A DNA stretch of 19,410 nucleotides, from NCBI GenBank assembly GCA_964565775.1, contig CAZMGB010000030.1, positions 1-19,410 on the forward strand, given 5' to 3'. Position 1 is the first letter of the stretch. Every line of letters begins with the position of its first letter. A program made the translations under genes and the position numbers. This DNA is from CAZMGB01 sp964565775 (lineage in GTDB: Bacteria > Chloroflexota > Dehalococcoidia > DSTF01 > JALHUB01). The notes below the pieces were generated by a model, which was not told where the DNA came from, did no database searches, and worked only from the letters and a program-made list of their open reading frames with translations. Of this stretch, positions 13,323-19,410 are shown one piece after another.

Positions 13323-15146
13323 CTACCTCCGGCTGCGGGCCTTGACCAGGCCAGCAAGGCCGATGGCTACTAGCAGGGCACCTGCGGCCGCCAGCGCGTA
13401 CCACCAGATCGGCACGCCGCTACCTCGCTCCGTCAGCAGGCCGCCGCTACCGGCTGCCGGCGGGGCCGCAGGTGCGGCTGCTACCGATGGCGCTTCTTCC
13501 AGCGGTTCGATGCGATAGAGGACGTTCCCAATGTCCCCGGTGACGTAGATCGCCCCCGCTGGGCCGACCGCGACACCATTGAAGAGCCAGACAGCCGGGA
13601 AGCCGGCCACGCCCTCAGCGCCGAGCTCAAGCCCTTCTGCTACCGTCCTAACTTCGCCCGTCGCAATGTCGATGTGCGAGAGCCGCCCAGCCCCTGCCTC
13701 GACGACCAACAGGTTCCCGCCCGGCGTCAGCGCCAGGCCTTCGGGGAAGGAGAGGCCCGTCGCCACCGGCACTGGCTCGGCCAGCGGCTCTCCATCCGCG
13801 ACGATCTGCAACACACTGCCCGTGCCCCGCTCGCTCACCCACAGGTCGTCATCGGTGGCTGCCAGGCCGGTCGGCATGTCGAGGCCTTCGGCCAGCGTCT
13901 CGCGTGCTTGAGGGTCAGCGGCGCTCATGCGGACGACACTACTTAAGCCGGCGACGATCAGATCGCCGCTGAATCGAATTGCGTTCAGCGGGAAGGCAAA
14001 GTCGACGTGCTGCATGACCTCGTGCGTGTCCGGGTCCCAGACCTGCACTGCGTTTCCGGTCCAAGACGACAGCACCAGGTGGTTGCCGTCCGCAGATACC
14101 GTCTGTGGGCTCGTGATCCGGCCGGGCACCAGGAGGTAGTGTCGCTCGAGGCCCCTCCCCTCACCACTCAGCCCGTCGAACTCCCGGAGGGTCCAGAGGT
14201 CAGCCACGAATACGGACTCGCCGTCGGCACGGGGCAGAACGGCAACGCCTCCAGGCGCGATCATGCCCCCTGGGCTCACGGTTCGCGTGGTCCCGTCGGG
14301 AAGGACCTCGAAGATTGAGCCATCCTGGGCATGTGACACGAACAGGCGATCATGGGAGTCGAACGCGATGTTGTCCAGGCCGGACAGGCCGCTGGCAATC
14401 ACCTCCTTGCTGCCGGTCTCAGCGTCGACGCGTAAGACCTCGCCCTTGGTGTAGTCGGTGACGTACAGACGACCCTGCGAGTCGAACTTCGCGGTCACCG
14501 GACTGCCGAAGCCGTCTGCCACCAGGGTGACCGTGCCCGTGTCGACGTCGATGCGCACGACTTCGCCCTTGGTCCAGAGCGCACCATACAGGAACCCATC
14601 AGGTCCCCAATCCATACCGGCCAGGAAGCCGAGATCCTCGGCGATGAGGCGGGGCGGGTCCACGAGGTCGGGGTCCAGCTCGTATAGCGCATCGCCGAAG
14701 TATACCAACGCGACGAACAGGCGGCCATCGTCGGAGAAGGTGATGGGGTTGACGCCGAGCCCGACGGGCTGGCTCGTCCTGGTACCATCGGGCGACAGCC
14801 GGCCCACCTCGCCGGTTAGTTCGGAGGTCCAGTAGAGCGAGCCATCGGGGCCGAAGGTGAGTTCTTCCGGCGCTTCGACGCCCCGGTCGGGCCCTAGCCT
14901 GTCGAGTATGTCACCGGTTTCCGGGTCCATCACCGCGATTTCCCTGCCGACAAACGAAGCTATGTAGAGCTGGTCGTCGGCGTCGAAGATGATGCCGGCG
15001 GCGCCGTGGATAGGTGCTCCCGTCACGAGGACCTTGGCTCCACCCTCCTGGGCCGCGGCCTGCCCCGCGGCGCCGCCCGCAGAGCCGGCAAGAAGCGCCA
15101 TCGCAATGAGCCCGAATAGCATCAGCCTTCCTTTCCTAGCACACAT
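13323..15146 (-). CDS. Exported, membrane-anchored SMP-30/NHL-like beta-propeller protein
   Basis: 607 residues. The ATG at 15146 is firm: AAAGGAGGTGG sits about 6 bases before it; the frame extends to 15212 without a signal. A signal peptide (LMLFGLIAMALLAGSAGG, cut near AAGQAAAQ) is followed by about 500 residues of repeated four-stranded blades with phrases such as FDADDQLYIASF, FGPDGSLYWTSEL, FDSQGRLYVTDY, FDSHDRLFVSHA and LTPGGNLLVVEAG. The number of blades suggests two propellers in tandem. An Ala/Pro linker leads to a C-terminal transmembrane helix (WWYALAAAGALLVAIGLAGL) and a basic end. SMP-30-type propellers include lactonases, but no metal site could be assigned here; a binding role at the cell surface is as likely. 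It is transcribed alone, with its own hairpin. Confidence 0.82.
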   Translation of the reverse strand: MCARKGRLMLFGLIAMALLAGSAGGAAGQAAAQEGGAKVLVTGAPIHGAAGIIFDADDQLYIASFVGREIAVMDPETGDILDRLGPDRGVEAPEELTFGPDGSLYWTSELTGEVGRLSPDGTRTSQPVGLGVNPITFSDDGRLFVALVYFGDALYELDPDLVDPPRLIAEDLGFLAGMDWGPDGFLYGALWTKGEVVRIDVDTGTVTLVADGFGSPVTAKFDSQGRLYVTDYTKGEVLRVDAETGSKEVIASGLSGLDNIAFDSHDRLFVSHAQDGSIFEVLPDGTTRTVSPGGMIAPGGVAVLPRADGESVFVADLWTLREFDGLSGEGRGLERHYLLVPGRITSPQTVSADGNHLVLSSWTGNAVQVWDPDTHEVMQHVDFAFPLNAIRFSGDLIVAGLSSVVRMSAADPQARETLAEGLDMPTGLAATDDDLWVSERGTGSVLQIVADGEPLAEPVPVATGLSFPEGLALTPGGNLLVVEAGAGRLSHIDIATGEVRTVAEGLELGAEGVAGFPAVWLFNGVAVGPAGAIYVTGDIGNVLYRIEPLEEAPSVAAAPAAPPAAGSGGLLTERGSGVPIWWYALAAAGALLVAIGLAGLVKARSRR

Positions 15147-15380
15147 GGTGCCACCTCCTTTCTCCGCCCTCCGCAGATCAGGGTCCCTCGGGTCGCCGGT
15201 GGCGTCGGCCACCGCACTGCGGCGCCCTATCGCCGGACCTCTCGCTGCCGCGGTCAGATCCTAGCGCTCGGCGAGCAGGCCGGCGTCACTGGGAATTGTG
15301 ATTCTGGGACGGGAAAGTGAACAACGAAGCGCCCTTGGCGGGTTGAAATGACAGGAAACTGCTATAGGGGGATGATGCTG
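15147..15380 (-). other. Upstream region of the beta-propeller gene
   Basis: 234 bases between the cyclase/LuxR gene and the propeller gene. A small hairpin, CGGTGGC-GTCG-GCCACCG, occupies 15197-15214, about 50 bases before the start codon, and could lie in the leader. No clear promoter hexamers or terminator were recognised. Confidence 0.4.
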
Positions 15381-16949
15381 CTAGACGACGAGGCCGTGCC
15401 GGGTGGCGTAGGCAGCGGCCTCCGCGCGGTTGGCGACCCCTGTCTTGTCGAAGATGTTGCTCACGTGGCGGAAAACGGTATTGAGGCTGATCACTAACTC
15501 GTCGGCGATCTCTTGGTTGCTCCTGCCGCCGGCAATAAGGCGCAGCACCTCTACCTCTCGCTTCGTCAGGCCGCCCGGGTAGGTGAGGGCGGCGCGCCGC
15601 TGGGGCTGGGCCTCGCCCGTGTCCCACAGGAGCTCGAACACCCGCACCGGGTCCTCGAGGCCGCGCAGAACCGTGTCGCCCTGGTCCGAGAACAGGAACC
15701 CCCGGCCCGCCGCGAGCTCTCGCACTACGTTGGATACCAGTATCTGGCCATCCTCGGCACGGTCACAGACCCGGCGGGCCAGCTGGACGGTGGTGCCGAA
15801 CAGGTTGTGCTCCTCGTCGATGGGCTCGCCGGCATCGAGGCCCACACGGACACGGAGCGGGGTTTCGGTCTGGGCGGCGGCCGCCTGCTGGATGGCGATG
15901 GCGCACTGCAGAGCCCGCGAGGCGGAGGGGAAGGAAGCCATGACGCCGTCGCCGGTGTGCTTGATCTCGCTCCCCCCATGCGCCTTGAGGGTGTCCCGGA
16001 CGATAGTGTTGTGGGTGCATAGGAGCTCCTGGGCCTTCGTATCCCTGAGGCGTTGAGTGAGGGATGCGGAGGCCTCGATGTCGGTGAAGAGGATGGTGTG
16101 AACGTCTTCCTTCGCGGGGGCCCGCGCTGGTGTCTCCTCACCCTCGCGCAGGAACTCGTCGATGGCGTCCAGCACGAGCTCCATATTAGGTTCCATATTC
16201 GAGACAGTGCTCCCCTCGAAGACGATGAGGCGCGCATCGGGTATCCGGGCGGCGAGCTGCTTGCCCAGGTCAAGAACCGGGTACGGCACCTCACGACGGT
16301 GCAGCACCAGCGTCGGCACCTGCACCTGTGGCAACAGGGCGGTGACATCAAACCCTGCCGTCGCTTTGAGGGCAGCCCGGTGGGCCTCCGGGGTCGTGCA
16401 CAGCCGCAGGTAGGCGGCGAAGCTGCTCGCCGCCTCGCCCGACCAGCCGTACGCGACGTGGGCCAACGTCTCCGAGTACACTTCCCAGTCCTTGTCGAGC
16501 AGTGCCACAACTGCCTGTAGCTGCGGCGACGACGCGTAGTGGTCGGCGGTGCTCGCAAAGGTGCACCAGAGGATGAGGTGCGATACCCGTTCCGGATGGC
16601 GGGCCGCGTAGGCGATGGCTACCGGCCCCATGGAAATAAACCCGGCTAGCGCGAACCTCTCCAGACCCAGGCGACCCACCACCGCTTCCAGGTCCAGAAT
16701 GTGGGCGTCAAGCGAGAAGTCGGTCACCGTGCGGTCTGAGAGCCCGCTACCTCTGCCGTCGTAGTAGACCAGCATTCTGTTCTCCGCCAGCCCCTCGTAC
16801 CAGCGGCGCCGCGGAGGGTTCTGCCACTCCAGATGGATGTGGCTCAGGGTAATCACGGGCATGTGCACGAGCGGCGGTCCTTCCCCTAGTGTCCAGAAGG
16901 CGATGCTGACCCCGTCGGTGGTCTTGGCGTACTGGATGCGCGGCTCCAT
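15381..16949 (-). CDS. Alpha/beta-hydrolase-like / class III cyclase / LuxR fusion protein
   Basis: 522 residues in three parts. Residues 1-270 are an alpha/beta-hydrolase-like domain with Ser106 at the nucleophile elbow (AGFISMGPVAIAYAARHPERV, split). The acid position is Glu220, but no His is found at the usual site (FEGSTVSNMEPN), so it may sense a ligand rather than hydrolyse one. Residues 283-412 are a class III nucleotide-cyclase domain with metal Asp290 and Asp334 and Lys330 kept; the substrate Asp is Asn382 and the transition-state Asn is Gln389, with Arg393 kept. Residues 458-522 are a LuxR helix-turn-helix (LTKREVEVLRLIAGG, then TVFRHVSNIFDKTGVANRAE). It is probably a one-component transcription regulator. 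It starts 12 bases after the upstream cyclase gene, so one operon. Confidence 0.88.
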   Translation of the reverse strand: MEPRIQYAKTTDGVSIAFWTLGEGPPLVHMPVITLSHIHLEWQNPPRRRWYEGLAENRMLVYYDGRGSGLSDRTVTDFSLDAHILDLEAVVGRLGLERFALAGFISMGPVAIAYAARHPERVSHLILWCTFASTADHYASSPQLQAVVALLDKDWEVYSETLAHVAYGWSGEAASSFAAYLRLCTTPEAHRAALKATAGFDVTALLPQVQVPTLVLHRREVPYPVLDLGKQLAARIPDARLIVFEGSTVSNMEPNMELVLDAIDEFLREGEETPARAPAKEDVHTILFTDIEASASLTQRLRDTKAQELLCTHNTIVRDTLKAHGGSEIKHTGDGVMASFPSASRALQCAIAIQQAAAAQTETPLRVRVGLDAGEPIDEEHNLFGTTVQLARRVCDRAEDGQILVSNVVRELAAGRGFLFSDQGDTVLRGLEDPVRVFELLWDTGEAQPQRRAALTYPGGLTKREVEVLRLIAGGRSNQEIADELVISLNTVFRHVSNIFDKTGVANRAEAAAYATRHGLVV

Positions 16950-16961
16950 AGTGCGCCTATT

Positions 16962-19410
16962 CTACTCCCACGCCACCTCGTACACCCGCTGGCGGCCGAT
17001 GCCCTTTAGCTGCTTGCGACCGGCGTCGCGGAATTCCATCCCCGCCAGGGAGCCGACGAGGTCCCGCACGAGTTCCGACACCAGTATTTGTCCTCCCGTG
17101 GCCCTGTCGGCGATGCGGGCGGCGAGGGTGACGGCGGTGCCGAAGTAGTCGCCCGCCTCCTCGATGGACTCACCGGTGTTCAGGCCAATGCGGACACTTA
17201 TGGGGGCTTCGGCAGGCTCAGCCTGAGCGGCATTTCGAGCGGCGAAGGCCCGCTGGATGTCGACGGCACAGGAGAGAGCCCTGGAGGCGGACGAGAACGC
17301 CACCATGAAGCCGTCGCCAGTGTGCTTGACCTCGTGGCCGCCGTGCCGGGCAATCTGCTCCCTGAGGATGCGGTTGTGCTCTCGAAGAAGCCCATGATAG
17401 GCCTGGTCGCCAAGGCGCTGAGCCAGCGCCGTGGAGCCCTCGATGTCCGTGAAGAGAATGGTGACGGTGCCCCGCTCGTCGGAGTGGCGGGCCAGACTAG
17501 GGGCGTCGGCCAGAGCAGAGGGCAGGATCTCCTCGATGGTGGAGCGCCGGGTCCTCCTTGCCCTGCGCGGGCTTGGGGTCAGAGCGGGCGCTACCCTCGC
17601 CTGGGCCTCCATCTTGACGGCGAGTACCTTCTCTGCTCTCTGGGACAGGCCCATGTCCTGATAGAGCTGGAGGGCCTCGTTGAGCATGGCGGTGGCGGCC
17701 TCGGCATCGCCGGGGGCGTCCCTTGCCAGGCGCATCTTGGCGTACCAGTGGAGGGTGGCCGCCAGCTCCAGGCAGTAGCCCAGCCGCCGCGCCAGGCCGA
17801 GGGCCTTCTCGAAGTAGGCGGCGGCGTCGTCCCAACGCCCGCTAAGGGCGTCGAGCATGGCGATGACGCGAGGAACCAGACAGGGCCAGAAGAACTCGAT
17901 GCCGCGCGCATTCACCTCGCGGAGCCGCTCGCAGCACGCGTCCAGACCCTCTGTCTCGCCGAGTTCGGCAAGGGCCTCCCCACAGGCGAGCAGGCTACGC
18001 ACCGTTCCCAAGCTGAGGGGACCGTCGAATGGCCGTTGGGGACGCTCCGCAAGGAGCTTCCGCGCTGAGCTTGTGTCCCGTTTCTCAAGGTGGAGGCGGA
18101 GCCTCCCGGCCCACGACCCGGCTACACGGGCCTCGGCCTCGTCGTAGCGGCCTGTCACTGTCGTGTACACGGCGTAGTACCACAAGACATCAGGGATGAG
18201 TGCGGCAGTCCGCACCTCGCCGGCGAACGAGAGCACCTCCCCAGCAATGCGCTGCGATTCCGCGAGGTCTCCAGCCATGAGACGCTGCCATGCGACGTGG
18301 AGGGCGGCCGTGTGGGAGGCCTGCAACGCCAGGTTCTGCTCGGAGATGCGGTGCATTTCGGCCCACTCGGGCCCATGGGCTGACACCAGCCCCAGTGCTG
18401 TCGCTGACAATAGGCTTGGAACTCTTGGGTATGAGAAGTCTTCGCCTATTGTCTCCGCCGCAGCGGCAGCGCGTTCGCCTGCCTCCCGGGCTTTCTGCGG
18501 GAAGCATGCGAACCAGTAGAGCCAGGCGATGGGATTGAACAGTTGACGCAGTGCCTCAGGGTCCGTGATGTGCTCTGCCAAGGACTCCGCCTCGGCCGCC
18601 TCTCTGAGTGCCGTGTCATAGCGGTGGAGGCGTAGCGAATTGAGCGCATGATATGCAAGCAGGATGCCCCTTTGTTCCTGGTCTGCCGAGTCGACCACAC
18701 TGAGTCCCTTCTCGGCGAACCGCAAGCCGTGCTCCCATTGTCCCTGCCAAGGAAGGTGTCCAGCGAGGTTGTAGTAGGTCCTGGCGGCGCCAGCCGCATC
18801 GCCCGCAGCCTCGAACCATTGCGCCGCCTCCTCGGAGGTGTGGATTACCCCATCGAAGTCGCCAAGTCGCGATTGAGCCTCTTGCAGGCTCCACCGGAGA
18901 GACGCCTTCTCCCCAGGCGTCAGGCGCACGACATCCTCTAGCTTCAAGGCAGCGCCATAGAGCGCCGCGGCCTCGGCGGGCGCATAGGCGGCGTGCGCCT
19001 GCTCGGCAGCCTTCACTGTCCAGCGATAGGCCGTCTCCGCGGGGGCACTCTCACCCGCCTCCCGGTAGTGGTAGGCCAGCTCGGCCGCATGCTCCTCCAG
19101 GCGATCAGGGTAAGCCTCCTCCAGGGCGTGGGCCGCCTGCAGGTGCATCCGCTCCCGCCGGGGCGCGCTCAGGCGGCCGAACAGGTTCTCCCGCAGAAGT
19201 GTGCTGGTAAATTGATAGAAGGTGCGCCTCTCCTGCCGCTGCTCCCTCACCACCTGGGCAGCCAGGGCCTCCTCCACCGCCCGCAGCACGGCCTCTTCGT
19301 CCAGCTCAGCGAGGTGCTGAGCAAGGGATAGGCTGAAGCGGCGGCCCAGCACGGCGCCCACCTGGAGAAGGCGACGACCATCGCCCGACAACCCGGCCAG
19401 CCTGCGCTCC
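16962..19410 (-). CDS. TPR protein with C-terminal class III cyclase domain (5' end outside window)
   Basis: At least 815 residues; the frame runs off the right edge (ERRLAGLSGDGRRLLQVGAV), and no start codon belongs to it here. The visible N-terminal part (LLQVGAVLGRRFSL, then FYQFTSTLLRENLFGRL) is the winged-helix tail that follows an AAA/NB-ARC-type ATPase, so an ATPase domain is expected upstream. Helical TPR repeats fill the middle, ending LNEALQLYQDMGLSQRAEKV. Numbering from the TTG at 19391, the cyclase domain covers about 636-809, with metal Asp649 and Asp693, Lys689 and Asp748 present, Thr755 in place of the transition-state Asn, and Arg759 kept. Most relatives I know place the cyclase before the ATPase; here it is at the C-terminus. 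Likely a cytoplasmic signalling protein working with the downstream fusion regulator. Confidence 0.85.
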   Translation of the reverse strand, partial: ERRLAGLSGDGRRLLQVGAVLGRRFSLSLAQHLAELDEEAVLRAVEEALAAQVVREQRQERRTFYQFTSTLLRENLFGRLSAPRRERMHLQAAHALEEAYPDRLEEHAAELAYHYREAGESAPAETAYRWTVKAAEQAHAAYAPAEAAALYGAALKLEDVVRLTPGEKASLRWSLQEAQSRLGDFDGVIHTSEEAAQWFEAAGDAAGAARTYYNLAGHLPWQGQWEHGLRFAEKGLSVVDSADQEQRGILLAYHALNSLRLHRYDTALREAAEAESLAEHITDPEALRQLFNPIAWLYWFACFPQKAREAGERAAAAAETIGEDFSYPRVPSLLSATALGLVSAHGPEWAEMHRISEQNLALQASHTAALHVAWQRLMAGDLAESQRIAGEVLSFAGEVRTAALIPDVLWYYAVYTTVTGRYDEAEARVAGSWAGRLRLHLEKRDTSSARKLLAERPQRPFDGPLSLGTVRSLLACGEALAELGETEGLDACCERLREVNARGIEFFWPCLVPRVIAMLDALSGRWDDAAAYFEKALGLARRLGYCLELAATLHWYAKMRLARDAPGDAEAATAMLNEALQLYQDMGLSQRAEKVLAVKMEAQARVAPALTPSPRRARRTRRSTIEEILPSALADAPSLARHSDERGTVTILFTDIEGSTALAQRLGDQAYHGLLREHNRILREQIARHGGHEVKHTGDGFMVAFSSASRALSCAVDIQRAFAARNAAQAEPAEAPISVRIGLNTGESIEEAGDYFGTAVTLAARIADRATGGQILVSELVRDLVGSLAGMEFRDAGRKQLKGIGRQRVYEVAWE

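Noticed and set aside
17088..18068. 326-codon plus-strand open frame opposite the TPR/cyclase gene
   Set aside because: It is antisense to a gene with clear TPR and cyclase motifs, is Gly/Val/Leu/Arg-rich without a recognisable domain, and is explained by high GC content.

Overview
The window is high-GC bacterial DNA. Its architecture best fits an uncultured Chloroflexota-type chromosome. This is inferred from a hydrolase/cyclase/LuxR fusion, an ATPase/TPR/cyclase protein, Ig-like lipoproteins beside an NrfD module and a CopG-type antitoxin; no rRNA or marker gene confirms it.

Left edge (1-1605): a small ribbon-helix-helix antitoxin-like gene on the minus strand, then about 1.3 kb without a convincing gene. 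This gap holds a decayed 3' half of a tRNA-Gln-like gene, a dense group of inverted repeats (776-903), copy A of a 30-base dispersed repeat and a perfect 12-bp hairpin behind the next operon.

Region 1606-6573 (minus): a five-gene operon. In transcription order it encodes a Tat-exported protein with four 4Fe-4S cysteine sets, an NrfD/PsrC-type quinone-interacting membrane protein, a membrane-anchored Ig-like protein and two Ig-like lipoproteins. No molybdopterin catalytic subunit or cytochrome is present. A divergent NarL-type regulator and NarX-like kinase (6801-8953, plus) share its upstream region and probably control it.

Region 9116-13074 (minus): a compact four-gene cluster bracketed by direct copies B and C of the 30-base repeat. 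In transcription order it encodes a 514-aa protein with a class I SAM-methyltransferase core, an SPL-like radical SAM protein with CxxxCxxC and a C-terminal Cys trio, a ParB/Srx-domain protein and a winged-helix-like protein. The last three genes are overlapping or tightly packed. I cannot match the cluster to a named system, and it is the best candidate for an undescribed cassette (DNA/RNA modification, defence or element maintenance). Hand-counted sample lines are lower in GC than the flanks.

Region 13117-19410 (minus): a 40-codon relic of the C-terminus of a TPR/cyclase-type protein, a hairpin, an exported beta-propeller protein with a C-terminal membrane anchor, then a two-gene signalling operon. 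The first gene of that operon (TPR domain plus C-terminal class III cyclase, truncated by the window edge) lies 12 bases upstream of a protein fusing an alpha/beta-hydrolase-like domain, a class III cyclase domain and a LuxR helix-turn-helix. Both cyclase domains keep the metal-binding Asp pair but have lost the usual transition-state Asn.
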